Positions 44,736 to 55,092 of a stretch of DNA of 64,000 bases are shown in pieces; position 1 is the first letter of the stretch; the number at the start of each line of letters is the position of its first letter. The DNA comes from Cellulosilyticum sp. I15G10I2. Lineage in GTDB: Bacteria > Bacillota > Clostridia > Lachnospirales > Cellulosilyticaceae. The notes under the pieces are model-generated. The model did no database searches. It saw only the letters and a program-made list of their open reading frames with translations, and was not told the DNA's origin. The translations under genes were made by a program, and so were the position numbers. The stretch is taken from the NCBI RefSeq assembly GCF_900095725.1, contig NZ_FMMP01000019.1, forward strand, positions 1 through 64,000, given 5' to 3'.

Positions 44736-45820
44736 AGTGTTTTGAGCTTTGATATAAGAATGTCGTTTTGCTCAGGGTTTAAGAAACAAAACCGTATATA
44801 GCCATCACTCAGAAATGGAAATGAACTTGCATCACGTATTAAGATATGATCTTTTAGAAGTTCATGCAGAAGATAATCAGATGAAATAGATTCCGTTAGT
44901 ATTTTGATCAAAACGAAATTTGCAGCAGGTTCAAATAAATGAAGTTCTTTAACTGCAGAAAGTTCATTTACTATACGTTTTCTTTCTGAAACAAATAGAC
45001 GATGTGTATCTGAGATATAAGTTTGATCAGTAAGCATCATTTGTACTGCAAAGTCAGCAAGACTATTAATACTCCAAGGATTTTGAAGCTTTAAAAGGGT
45101 GGCTTTAAGGGGTGCATTTGAAGAAATACCGTACCCAAACCGGAGACCAGGTGCCGCAAAAAACTTAGATATACCACGCAGGACAAGCAAATGATCAAAG
45201 ATGAGTGTCAAAGGAACTGCTGAATAAACGCCTGGGTCATCACAGAACTCAACATAAGTTTCATCTATCATCGTAAAAATATGAAGTTTTTGAGTGATCT
45301 CTAAAATGCGTTTAAGATGGTCTGCGGAAATACCCGTACCTGTTGGATTATTTGGATTACATATAATGAGCAGATCGTAATCCACACTTAAGCTTGCTAT
45401 AAAATCTTCTGTGTCTAATCTAAAGTCATTAGACTCTTGAAGTGGATAATAATCACAAAGTCCTCCCAAAAGATTTATTTCTCTTTCGTATTCAGAATAA
45501 GTTGGACCCAGTACCAATGCTTTTTGAGGCTTAATACACTTTATTGTCATTGCAATAAGCTCGGTCGATCCATTTCCAACAATGATATGGTTAGAATCCA
45601 CCTGAGCATACGTAGAGATAACTTCTTTAAGTTTAGTATAGTTTCGATCAGGATAAGTAGCAATCAGATCAATATTTTCTTTAAGGGCTTCCCGTGTTTT
45701 AGGCGAGATACCAAGAGGGTTAATATTGCCGCTAAAATCCCAGATGCTGTTTCGATCTATATTATGTTTAATGGAGACAGCATCCAAATCTCCGCCGTGT
45801 AAATAATGTTTACTTTTCAT
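44717..45820 (-). CDS. CobD-like PLP aminotransferase family protein
   Basis: A 367-residue class I/II aminotransferase. The start HGGDLDAV then WDFSGNINPLGISP resembles CobD (threonine-phosphate decarboxylase) and HisC. NPNNPTGT precedes the aldehyde lysine region LRGISKFFAAPGLRFGYG. CobD-type start favours a CobD reading, but no cobalamin genes are nearby, so HisC-like amino transfer remains possible. Confidence 0.85.
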   Translation of the reverse strand: MKSKHYLHGGDLDAVSIKHNIDRNSIWDFSGNINPLGISPKTREALKENIDLIATYPDRNYTKLKEVISTYAQVDSNHIIVGNGSTELIAMTIKCIKPQKALVLGPTYSEYEREINLLGGLCDYYPLQESNDFRLDTEDFIASLSVDYDLLIICNPNNPTGTGISADHLKRILEITQKLHIFTMIDETYVEFCDDPGVYSAVPLTLIFDHLLVLRGISKFFAAPGLRFGYGISSNAPLKATLLKLQNPWSINSLADFAVQMMLTDQTYISDTHRLFVSERKRIVNELSAVKELHLFEPAANFVLIKILTESISSDYLLHELLKDHILIRDASSFPFLSDGYIRFCFLNPEQNDILISKLKTLIKNRG

Positions 45821-45862
45821 AACTACAGTCCTTCTTTCTGGAGTCTTAGAATAAATACTAAT

Positions 45863-45891
45863 AATATACTATAGTGCCTGATTAAAGTCAA
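45863..45891 (-). promoter_or_regulatory. Promoter of the cobD-like gene
   Basis: On the minus strand TTGACT (45891-45886) and TATATT (45868-45863) are 17 bases apart, 43 bases upstream of the start codon. Confidence 0.7.
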
Positions 45892-45977
45892 AAATATCAT
45901 AAGAGACATTAAAACATTTAATATACTAAAAAAATACTATATAATTAAGTCAAAATAATCTATTGATGGAGGCTCAG

Positions 45978-46457
45978 ATGAATCTAAAATCATTGCAGCA
46001 ACAAATTATTAAACAAGAAGAACTTCTAAGATTTGAGCATTTTTCTAATGAAGACGCATTAGAAATAGGAATGCTTCTCATTGAAAAAGCAAAAAGCCGA
46101 AATGCCGCAGTCGCTATTGATATTTCAATTAATGGTTATCAGGTATTTAGATACGGGTTTAAAGGAACGAACGCACATAATGATAAGTGGCTTAAAAGAA
46201 AAATTAATACAGTTAATACAGTGCATAAAAGTTCACTGCATGTTTTTACTATTTTGCAGGAAAAAGAGCAAGACTTATTGAAAGATTGGTTTCTTGATCC
46301 GATGGAATATGCTTGTATGGGTGGAGGCTTTCCTATTCATATAAAAGAAACGGGTATAATAGGCTGCATTGGTGTATCCGGACTGCCTCATCTTGAAGAT
46401 CATCAAATGATAGTCGATGTGTTATGTGACTATTTAAAAGTAAACCTTAAAGCATAA
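45978..46457 (+). CDS. UPF0303 / GlcG-HbpS-like heme-binding domain protein
   Basis: A 159-residue protein. Features are ALEIGMLLIEKAKSRNAAVAIDI near the start and MGGGFPIHIKETGIIGCIGVSGLP in the C-terminal half, as in the UPF0303/GlcG family. Some relatives bind heme or small acids. I chose ATG 45978, 5 bases after GGAGG; the track start at 45963 is inside the site region. It stands alone. Confidence 0.85.
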   Translation: MNLKSLQQQIIKQEELLRFEHFSNEDALEIGMLLIEKAKSRNAAVAIDISINGYQVFRYGFKGTNAHNDKWLKRKINTVNTVHKSSLHVFTILQEKEQDLLKDWFLDPMEYACMGGGFPIHIKETGIIGCIGVSGLPHLEDHQMIVDVLCDYLKVNLKA

Positions 46458-46515
46458 AAAGGGTATATTTAGCCATAAAAATATGCTATACTATTTATAC
46501 AATCTATAGCAAAAT

Positions 46516-46555
46516 AAAACAGACACAAAGGATATATGCCATTGTGTCTGTTTTT
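46516..46555 (+). terminator. Rho-independent terminator
   Basis: AAAACAGACACAA and TTGTGTCTGTTTTT pair over a 13-base loop, followed by T residues. Confidence 0.88.
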
Positions 46556-46615
46556 AGCGGTTAAAGTTTTAGCGGTAAAAATAGAATGCAGATTTAAATA
46601 TAGGAGATGAAAAAA

Positions 46616-48826
46616 ATGAGGGTAATAATAGCTGAAAAGCCTTCTGTAGCTAAAAATATTGCAGATGCACTTAAAATAAAAAAACGATGTGATGGTTATT
46701 TTGAGGGAGAAGACTATTTAATCACATGGGCTTTTGGACATCTTCTGGAGTTATTTGATGCAAAAGATTATGATGAAAAGATGAAAATATGGCGTCTGGA
46801 GAACTTTCCATTTATTCCTCCAAGCTTTGAATATAAGGTTAAAGAAAATAAGCTTAAAAAAGTAACTGATGCAGGCGCTAAAAAGCAGCTTAAATGTATC
46901 AAAGAGCTGATTTACAGAAAAGATACAGAAGCTGTCATCTCTGCTTGTGACTATGACCGTGAAGGGCAGATTATAGCAGATATTATTTTTGCCTATCTTA
47001 AAGTTAAAAAACCTATTTACAGGCTTCTTCTTAATGAATGGACAGAAAAAGAGGTTATTAAGGGACTTCAGGAAATAGTCCCTAATAAACAACTTAAGCC
47101 TCTTCAAGATGCAGGGATTAGCCGGCAGCATGCGGACTGGCTTATAGGTATTAATCTAACCTCTGCTGCGACGCTTAAATATGGCGGCAAGGGACAACTT
47201 TTAAATGTAGGAAGAGTGCTTCTGCCGACACTTAAGATGATTTACGACAGAGATATTGAGATCGAAAACTTTAAACAGGAGCCTTATTATAAGCTCGCTG
47301 CTAAGTTTAAAAAAGATGATATTAGCTATGAAGGGACCTATACAGAGGAAAAGAAGGATAAATTTGAAGATAAAGTCTATTTAGAGCAAATAAGAGATAA
47401 AATTAAAGATCAAGAGGCGACCATTACGAAGAAAGAGGTTGTTGAAAAGACAGAGTATCCACAGAGTCTTTTTAACTTGTCGGCACTGCAAGGTTATATT
47501 ACAAGTAAGTATCAAGGCTTTACCTCAGATAAGGTTCTGGGTATTGCACAAAGCTTATATGAAAAAAAGCATATTACGTATCCAAGAACAGCTAGTAGTG
47601 TTTTAGATGAAAGTCTAGTTGATAAGGCTAAAAGTGTACTTTATACGCTGAAAAAAGGACTGCCATTTGAAGATGAGATTCGTTTTACAGTATCAAAAAA
47701 AGTATTTAACAGCAAAAAGGTAGAAAGCCATAGTGCGATTATACCGACCTATATTATACCTAAGCAGCTAACACCTCAAGAAGAAAAAGTATATTTAGCC
47801 ATAAGAAATAGATTTATAGCACAATTTATGCCCCCTGCCAAGGTAGAAGAAACCATACTCGAGACTACAGTTAATGATACGGACTATGTGTTTATAACTA
47901 AAGGTAAGATTCAAAAAGAACTGGGCTATAAAAAAGTAGAGCAGGAACAAACAAAAGATGTGATCCTGCCCAATGTTGATAAAGGACTCGTATTAAATAC
48001 AGAAGATGCTATCGTTGCAGAACACAAGACTAAGCCACCCGCGCCTTATACAGAAAAAACGCTTCTTAGGGCTATGGAAACGTGCGGCAAACAGTTTAAA
48101 GAGGAAGAGCAAAAAGAAGACAGTGAATTTATGGAAGCTATTTTGAGTGGCTTTAGTATTGGCACACCCGCAACAAGGGCAGAAACTATAAAAAAGCTAA
48201 ATACGACTGAATATGTGATGATGCAAAAGAAAAATATAAGATGTACCTCAAAGGGGAGATATATTATTGAGACCCTACCCGTTAAAGAGCTTATGGACCT
48301 TGAGTATACAGGCAAATTAGAAAAAACCCTCCAGGACATAGAAAAAGGTAATATTTTAAAGCAAGAGTTTTTAGAGCATATAACAAATTTTGTGACTCAA
48401 GCTGTAGGTGCTATAAAAACTCAGAGAAGCATCGCACTAAAACCTATAAATAGTACGGGCAGCGCAGCGCCCGCTAAAAAGTCCGAATCTAAAACGAAAG
48501 ATAAGATTGAAGATAAAAAACGTGAAGTTTTAGGGAAGTGTCCACTGTGTGGAGAGGATATTGTAGAAGGGACTAAGGGATTTGGCTGTATGGGGTATAA
48601 AAAGGGATGTAAGTTTGTAATATGGAAAGAAATGCCTGATTTATCCAAGTATGGCAAAAAAGTTACAAAGACTTTAGTTAAAACACTTCTTAAAAATGGG
48701 GAAGCAAAGCTTAAGAATATCAATACCCAAGATGGCAAACCTATTGATTTGCTAGTAAAATATACTAGAGAACCTCTTAAAGAGACCTATAAATTCGTTA
48801 TAATAGAGCAACAGAATGTGCTCTGA
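46616..48826 (+). CDS. topB: DNA topoisomerase III
   Basis: A 736-residue type IA topoisomerase. TOPRIM begins IIAEKPSVAKNIADAL and has ACDYDREGQ; the catalytic Tyr lies in HITYPRTAS. The C-terminus has a zinc-like CPLCGEDI and CMGYKKGC motif. The length fits Firmicute topoisomerase III. I chose ATG 46616, 9 bases after AGGAG; ATG 46607 is too near. It decatenates DNA. Confidence 0.95.
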   Translation: MRVIIAEKPSVAKNIADALKIKKRCDGYFEGEDYLITWAFGHLLELFDAKDYDEKMKIWRLENFPFIPPSFEYKVKENKLKKVTDAGAKKQLKCIKELIYRKDTEAVISACDYDREGQIIADIIFAYLKVKKPIYRLLLNEWTEKEVIKGLQEIVPNKQLKPLQDAGISRQHADWLIGINLTSAATLKYGGKGQLLNVGRVLLPTLKMIYDRDIEIENFKQEPYYKLAAKFKKDDISYEGTYTEEKKDKFEDKVYLEQIRDKIKDQEATITKKEVVEKTEYPQSLFNLSALQGYITSKYQGFTSDKVLGIAQSLYEKKHITYPRTASSVLDESLVDKAKSVLYTLKKGLPFEDEIRFTVSKKVFNSKKVESHSAIIPTYIIPKQLTPQEEKVYLAIRNRFIAQFMPPAKVEETILETTVNDTDYVFITKGKIQKELGYKKVEQEQTKDVILPNVDKGLVLNTEDAIVAEHKTKPPAPYTEKTLLRAMETCGKQFKEEEQKEDSEFMEAILSGFSIGTPATRAETIKKLNTTEYVMMQKKNIRCTSKGRYIIETLPVKELMDLEYTGKLEKTLQDIEKGNILKQEFLEHITNFVTQAVGAIKTQRSIALKPINSTGSAAPAKKSESKTKDKIEDKKREVLGKCPLCGEDIVEGTKGFGCMGYKKGCKFVIWKEMPDLSKYGKKVTKTLVKTLLKNGEAKLKNINTQDGKPIDLLVKYTREPLKETYKFVIIEQQNVL

Positions 48827-48841
48827 AATAATCAGAAATTC

Positions 48842-48871
48842 TTGACAGGCTGGTCCAAAAAATAGTATGAT
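48842..48871 (+). promoter_or_regulatory. Promoter of the ferredoxin gene
   Basis: TTGACA (48842-48847) and TATGAT (48866-48871) with an 18-base gap lie 39 bases before the start codon. Confidence 0.8.
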
Positions 48872-48893
48872 TAACATGAAATTTAATCATACT
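48864..48893. promoter_or_regulatory. Perfect 11-bp dyad over the ferredoxin -10 box
   Basis: AGTATGATTAA (48864-48874) and TTAATCATACT (48883-48893) form a perfect inverted repeat with an 8-base spacer. It covers the -10 box and lies 2 bases before the SD GGAGG (48896-48900). It could be an operator, or a 5' stem. Confidence 0.6.
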
Positions 48894-48909
48894 ATGGAGG
48901 TAACGGATC

Positions 48910-49083
48910 ATGGCATATTTTATTAATGAAGATTGCATTAACTGTGGTGCATGCGAAAGTGAATGTCCAGTAACATGTATTACTGAAGGAGATTCAAAAT
49001 ACGTAATTGATGCAGCTGAATGTATAGATTGTGGCGCATGTGCAGATGTTTGTCCTGTTAACGCACCAAATCCAGCAGAATAA
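48910..49083 (+). CDS. 2[4Fe-4S] ferredoxin
   Basis: A 57-residue ferredoxin with two cluster motifs: CINCGACESECP (residues about 9-20) and CIDCGACADVCP (about 38-49). It carries low-potential electrons to hydrogenases or other redox enzymes. GGAGG lies 9 bases before ATG 48910. It is monocistronic with its own promoter and terminator. Confidence 0.96.
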   Translation: MAYFINEDCINCGACESECPVTCITEGDSKYVIDAAECIDCGACADVCPVNAPNPAE

Positions 49084-49099
49084 TAAGAATAAATAGAAT

Positions 49100-49136
49100 A
49101 AGGGTGATTTCTGGGAACAGAAATCACCCTTTTTTA
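49100..49136 (+). terminator. Rho-independent terminator after ferredoxin
   Basis: AGGGTGATTTCT and AGAAATCACCCT pair around GGGAAC, followed by TTTTTTA. Confidence 0.92.
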
Positions 49137-49249
49137 TATCAATTTTTGTAGTAATTTAAGGAATAAAAAACATTTATATTGAATAATTTATTTAAAGGTG
49201 GTAAAATCAATAATTGTGATTAAAATAGAGAAAGAAGGTTCATATACAG

Positions 49250-51064
49250 ATGAGTGATATGAAAATTATTAATATAGCAGTAATAGCCCATGTAGATGCA
49301 GGTAAGTCGACACTTGTAGATGCTTTTTTAAGCCAAAATGGTGTATTTAGAGATAATGAAGAGCATGTAGAATGTATTATGGACAGTAATGATTTAGAAA
49401 GAGAAAGAGGCATTACCATCTATTCTAAAAACTGTTCAATTAAATATAAAGACTATAAGATAAACATAGTAGATACACCAGGACATAGTGATTTCTCATC
49501 AGAGGTTGAGCGTGTTATACGTACAGTAGATACAGTTATCTTACTTGTTGACTCTATAGAAGGCCCTATGCCACAAACTAGATTTGTACTTCAAAAGTCA
49601 TTAGAGCTTGGTCTTAAACCTATTCTTGTCATTAATAAAATTGATAAGCCAAATCATAGAGCCGAAGAAGTCGTAGATATGACTTTTGATTTATTTGTAG
49701 ATTTACAAGCTAATGATGAGCAATTAGATTTCCCTATTCTTTATGGTATTGGAAAAGAAGGTATTATGCAGTATGAGTTAGATGACGCTGGGCAAGATAT
49801 TAAGCCGCTTATAGAAACAATCATCGAGCGTGTTGGTGCATATCCTAAACAGGATGAAAAACCTTTAAAAATGCAAATCAGTGCGCTTGCATATGACGAT
49901 TATGTTGGTAGACTTGGTATAGGACGTATTTACGAAGGAACGATAAACGAAGGACAAACTGTTGAAATAGTAGATAATGAAGGCGTGCTAAGACAAGCGC
50001 GTATTTCAAAGATGATGGTTTATGAGGGATTAAAACAAGTTGTTGTGAAAGAGGCAACTAGTGGTGATATTGTTGTTCTAGCAGGTATTCCTAATATTTC
50101 TATTGGAGAAACAATAGGAGAAGTAGGGAAAGTAGAAGCAATGACACCTATTACGATAGAAGAACCTACTCTTGCAATGAACTTTTTAGTTAATAATTCA
50201 CCTTTTGCAGGGCAAAGCGGTAAGTTCGTAACGACAAGACATATTAAAGACAGGCTTGAAAAAGAAACAGAAATTAATGTAGGGCTTAGAGTAGAACCTA
50301 TGGAAACGACAGATGGTTACAGAGTATCAGGAAGAGGTGAACTTCACCTATCTGTTCTTCTCGAAAATATGAGAAGAGAGGGCTATGAAGTTGGGGTTTC
50401 TAAACCAGAAGTTATTATGCACAGAGATGAAAATGGCAAACTTGTGGAGCCAGTTGAACGGGTTATTATTAGTGTGCCAGATGAGTATTCAGGTTCTGTA
50501 ATTAGTAAGCTAAATATGAGAAAAGGAACAATGCTGAGCATGGAGCCTGAAAATGGTCATATCCGTATAGAATATCTTTGCCCAACACGTTCCCTCTTAG
50601 GATTTAGAAGTGAGCTTATCACCGATTCAAGAGGTGAGGCGACTATGGTTAGGACAATTGAAGGTTATACAGAGTATGTAGGAGAACTGCCTAGAAGAGG
50701 AAATGGCGTTCTTATTGCACAAGAGCAGGGAACAACTATGGGGTATGCTCTAAACAGCCTTGAAGATAGAGGGACTCTTTTTGTAAAACCGCAAACAGAA
50801 GTTTATTCAGGCATGATTATTGGTATGAATTCTCGTAGAGAAGATATGACCGTTAATCCTTGTAAAAATAAAAAAATGACGAATACAAGATCTTCAGGAG
50901 CAGATGATGCCATTAGGTTATCACCACCAAGACTGTTTTCACTTGAGGAAGCATTGGAGTTTATTGAAGAAGATGAGCTTGTAGAAATTACGCCAGATGC
51001 TATTAGACTTCGTAAGAAAATATTAGACGAAGGTGAAAGAACAAGAGCTAACAGAAAGAAATAG
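49250..51064 (+). CDS. typA: Translational GTPase TypA/BipA
   Basis: A 604-residue ribosome-binding GTPase. G1 AHVDAGKST, then [13 protein letters not shown] (TypA hallmark), G3 DTPGHSDF and G4 NKID are visible, and the C-terminal domain has [11 protein letters not shown]. It acts in stress and ribosome assembly. It is monocistronic with a terminator after it. Confidence 0.97.
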   Translation: MSDMKIINIAVIAHVDAGKSTLVDAFLSQNGVFRDNEEHVECIMDSNDLERERGITIYSKNCSIKYKDYKINIVDTPGHSDFSSEVERVIRTVDTVILLVDSIEGPMPQTRFVLQKSLELGLKPILVINKIDKPNHRAEEVVDMTFDLFVDLQANDEQLDFPILYGIGKEGIMQYELDDAGQDIKPLIETIIERVGAYPKQDEKPLKMQISALAYDDYVGRLGIGRIYEGTINEGQTVEIVDNEGVLRQARISKMMVYEGLKQVVVKEATSGDIVVLAGIPNISIGETIGEVGKVEAMTPITIEEPTLAMNFLVNNSPFAGQSGKFVTTRHIKDRLEKETEINVGLRVEPMETTDGYRVSGRGELHLSVLLENMRREGYEVGVSKPEVIMHRDENGKLVEPVERVIISVPDEYSGSVISKLNMRKGTMLSMEPENGHIRIEYLCPTRSLLGFRSELITDSRGEATMVRTIEGYTEYVGELPRRGNGVLIAQEQGTTMGYALNSLEDRGTLFVKPQTEVYSGMIIGMNSRREDMTVNPCKNKKMTNTRSSGADDAIRLSPPRLFSLEEALEFIEEDELVEITPDAIRLRKKILDEGERTRANRKK

Positions 51065-51088
51065 AAAGTGAAGCTATAAAGACTGTCG

Positions 51089-51132
51089 AAAAATCAGTAA
51101 ATCACAAAAAAGTGATTGGCTGATTTTTTTTG
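51089..51132 (+). terminator. Rho-independent terminator after typA
   Basis: AAAATCAGTAAATCAC and GTGATTGGCTGATTTT pair around AAAAAA with one bulge; a T run follows. Confidence 0.88.
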
Positions 51133-51500
51133 CTTTTTGGTAATGTAACGTAAGAGCTAAATGAAAAGCTTAAAGTTTTATACTGACTAAATAAACAGTT
51201 TAACTTGAAAGAATAGTAATAGAAACAAATATATGCAGCTGATTAATAAATATTTATAATTTGTATATTTATACATTATTTTGTTAGAACTAAAAAATAT
51301 AACACGTCAAAATCATATATTATGTAAACTTAATTGGACACCAAGTATTTTTATTAAGCCTTAGAATATTAGATTAATTTTGCTGATTGCAAGGTATTGT
51401 TGATGAAGTGGTTTACATAATATATATTTAACTAACTTTTATATTAGAAAAACTATGATTTGTTAAATATAAAATTAAGTATAAAAATTTATTAAAAATA
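51133..51500. other. Gene-free AT-rich region with a possible element remnant
   Basis: No gene is seen. A perfect 14-bp inverted pair (TATATTATGTAAAC at 51316-51329, GTTTACATAATATA at 51411-51424) is separated by 81 bases. The inside text starts TTAATTGGACACC, which resembles the start of some IS3-family ends. It may be a short decayed mobile element. Confidence 0.45.
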
Positions 51501-51529
51501 TTGACACCCTATCGTAATGTTGATAGAAT
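51501..51529 (+). promoter_or_regulatory. Promoter of the ilv-leu operon
   Basis: TTGACA (51501-51506) and TAGAAT (51524-51529) are spaced 17 bases, just before the T-box leader. Confidence 0.85.
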
Positions 51530-51535
51530 ACTAAT

Positions 51536-51815
51536 AAATTAATACTTATTTTAAAATGCGATGAAGGAGAATGACTTTTTGCAGAATCAATTTTAGAGAG
51601 TTAGCGGGTGGTGGAAGCTAATATTGATGCAAAATGTAAATCACTCTTGAGCAGAACTTTTGAAAAGTCCAGGCTAAGTAGAAAGTCTCCGGTAGCCCCG
51701 TTAAAGGCAAGGGTTTGATAGAACCTGATGAGTGGACTTATATTTTTTTATAGGTCAAAATGGGTGGTAACGCGTGGAATATTCCTCGTCCCGTTCTTGG
51801 GATGAGGATTTTTTA
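51536..51815 (+). promoter_or_regulatory. T-box leader, isoleucine type
   Basis: A tRNA-sensing leader. The conserved T-box ATGGGTGGTAACGCGTGG is at 51760-51777, and the terminator CCTCGTCCC with GGGATGAGG and T run lies at 51784-51814. Near the specifier, AAATCACTCTTGAG fits the usual position of the codon, which would be ATC (51640-51642), isoleucine. When uncharged tRNA-Ile binds, the antiterminator lets the downstream ilv-leu genes be read. The exact codon position is by analogy. Confidence 0.88.
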
Positions 51816-51868
51816 TATATATTCCGGGAATATTTAAAGGTGTAGATAAAAATGAAGGAGGAATTGTG

Positions 51869-53479
51869 ATGAAGTTATCAGACGTATTAGTGCGTTGTTT
51901 AGTTGAAGAAAAGGTAGATACAGTATTTGGTTATCCAGGTGCTGCAGTACTAGCCGTCTATGAATCACTGAGAACCTCTTCTTTGCACCATGTACTGGTA
52001 AGGCAGGAACAAGCTGCTGTGCATAGTGCAAGTGGTTATGCCAGAACAACAGGTAAGGTCGGTGTATGTATTGCTACATCAGGACCTGGAGCCACTAATC
52101 TTATTACAGGCATAGCAACAGCTTATATGGACTCGATTCCTATTGTTATTATTACAGGACAGGTAAAATCAAGTCTTATAGGAAGAGATGTATTTCAAGA
52201 AGTTGACATTACAGGGGCTACAGAACCTTTTATTAAACATAGTTATTTAGTTAAAAATGCTAAGGATTTTCCAAGAATACTTAAAGAAGCTTTTTATATT
52301 GCAACAACTGGAAGACCTGGTCCTGTGCTTATCGACCTGCCTATGGATGTTCAGGAAGAACAAATAGAATACCATTATCCAAAGGAAGTTAAGATCAGAG
52401 GCTATAAGCCAACGATAGAAGGGCATGTAGGTCAGATTAAAAAAATCATCAAACTTTTAGAACATAGCAAGAGACCGTTGGTTTGTGCAGGCGGTGGGGT
52501 TGTACTAGGGAATGCCACAGCGGAGCTTAGCGACTTTATACAAAAGTCTGATATTCCGGTTGTACACACTTTAATGGGTACAGGATCGATGCCAACGCGT
52601 TCAGAATATAATTTTGGCATGATAGGCACCCATGGTTATGCACAAGCTAACTGGGGGCTCAAACATGCAGATACTATTTTGTTCGTTGGGGCGCGTATAG
52701 CTGACCGAGCAGTGGCTAATTTAGGACTTTTTGATGAGAATGCTAATATCATTCATATTGATGTCGATCCTGCTGAAATTGGCAAAATCACATCTGCAAC
52801 TATTCCGGTAGTAGGAGATGCAAAAGATATTCTTAAGGGACTTAGTTCACTTATTAAGAAACTAGATACAACAATGTGGAGAGAACAGTTAAACAGTAAA
52901 CGCAACATTAAAGAAGAGGTTCATCCAAAAGATGCTATTAATCCAAAACTTGTTGTAAGAAAACTCTCCGAGATGTTGAATGATGAGGCGATTATTGCAG
53001 CAGATGTAGGACAAAATCAATTTTGGACTATGAGAAATATGGAGATTAAAGGTAATAGAAAGCTTATTTGTTCAGGTGGCTTTGGAACTATGGGGTATTC
53101 ACTTCCAGCGGCTATAGGCGCAAGTATTGGGAATAAAGAAAAACAAGTAGTCAGCATACTTGGAGACGGCAGTTTTCAAATGAGTTTATTTGAACTTGGT
53201 ACGCTCATACAAGAAGGCATAAATCCACTTGTTATCTTATTTAACAATAGCGGACTCGGCATGGTAAGAGAAATTCAAAGAAGAAATGAAGATCTCAAAG
53301 AACATGGGGTAGCACTTAGAAGTAATCCAGACTTTGCAGCTATTGCAAGAGCTTATGGTATCACAGCAAAAACGATATCTGATGAAAAAGAGATAGAAGC
53401 TTCATTAAATGAAGCTTTAACAAGTGGTAAGCCATACTTCTTAGAATTTATTGTAAGTGATAAAGAATCTACATTATAG
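51869..53479 (+). CDS. ilvB: Acetolactate synthase large subunit (first copy)
   Basis: A 536-residue thiamine diphosphate enzyme joining two pyruvates, or pyruvate and 2-oxobutyrate. Motifs: VFGYPGAAVLAVY, QEQAAVHSASGYAR with the catalytic Glu, SGPGATNLITGIA, and the ThDP segment ILGDGSFQMSL. I chose ATG 51869, 7 bases after AGGAGG. A second large subunit gene starts at 62730. This one is followed by ilvH. Confidence 0.95.
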   Translation: MKLSDVLVRCLVEEKVDTVFGYPGAAVLAVYESLRTSSLHHVLVRQEQAAVHSASGYARTTGKVGVCIATSGPGATNLITGIATAYMDSIPIVIITGQVKSSLIGRDVFQEVDITGATEPFIKHSYLVKNAKDFPRILKEAFYIATTGRPGPVLIDLPMDVQEEQIEYHYPKEVKIRGYKPTIEGHVGQIKKIIKLLEHSKRPLVCAGGGVVLGNATAELSDFIQKSDIPVVHTLMGTGSMPTRSEYNFGMIGTHGYAQANWGLKHADTILFVGARIADRAVANLGLFDENANIIHIDVDPAEIGKITSATIPVVGDAKDILKGLSSLIKKLDTTMWREQLNSKRNIKEEVHPKDAINPKLVVRKLSEMLNDEAIIAADVGQNQFWTMRNMEIKGNRKLICSGGFGTMGYSLPAAIGASIGNKEKQVVSILGDGSFQMSLFELGTLIQEGINPLVILFNNSGLGMVREIQRRNEDLKEHGVALRSNPDFAAIARAYGITAKTISDEKEIEASLNEALTSGKPYFLEFIVSDKESTL

Positions 53480-53493
53480 AAAAGAGGGAAGAG

Positions 53494-53988
53494 ATGAAAA
53501 AGCATGTATTATCTGTATTGGTTGAAAATCACTCAGGGGTATTAAGCCGAATATCTGGCTTGTTCAGTCGCCGCGGCTATAATATAGATAGTTTATCTGT
53601 AGGTGAAACAGAAGATCGCACTGTATCTCGTATGACCATTGTCGTTGATGCAGATGAGTCTACTTTAGAACAGATCAAAAAGCAGCTCAATAAGCTTGTC
53701 GACGTTATAAAAATCGTTGAACTCAAAGAAGAAATGTCTATTTATAGAGAGTTGGCTTTAGTCAAGATTGCAGCTGATAAAAAAACAAGAGCAGAAATTA
53801 TCGAAATAGCTAACATCTTTAGAGCACATATCGTTGATGTTTCAAAAGAAGCACTTGTTATTGAGGCAACTGGTGATCAAGGGAAAATAACAGCCCTGAC
53901 AAGTATGCTCGAACCTTATGGCATTAAAGAAATTATAAGAACAGGCCTTACAGCTCTTCAAAGAGGAGAAAAAGAACTCAAAAATTAA
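53494..53988 (+). CDS. ilvH: Acetolactate synthase small (regulatory) subunit
   Basis: A 164-residue ACT-domain protein: the start KHVLSVLVENHSGVLSRISGLF is the valine-binding ACT domain, then RRGYNIDSLSVGETED. It binds the large subunit and gives feedback inhibition. 14 bases after ilvB. Confidence 0.97.
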   Translation: MKKHVLSVLVENHSGVLSRISGLFSRRGYNIDSLSVGETEDRTVSRMTIVVDADESTLEQIKKQLNKLVDVIKIVELKEEMSIYRELALVKIAADKKTRAEIIEIANIFRAHIVDVSKEALVIEATGDQGKITALTSMLEPYGIKEIIRTGLTALQRGEKELKN

Positions 53989-54028
53989 ACAAACCCAGTT
54001 TTAAATAGCAGAGTTTGATTAATCATAA

Positions 54029-55072
<1,044 letters not shown>

Positions 55073-55092
55073 TAGATTAGAGGGAGATATTT

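Noticed and set aside
46552-46576. Direct repeat TTTTAGCGGT twice, 15 bases apart, before topB
   Set aside because: Short and AT-rich, part of it comes from the terminator T run. No support for a role.
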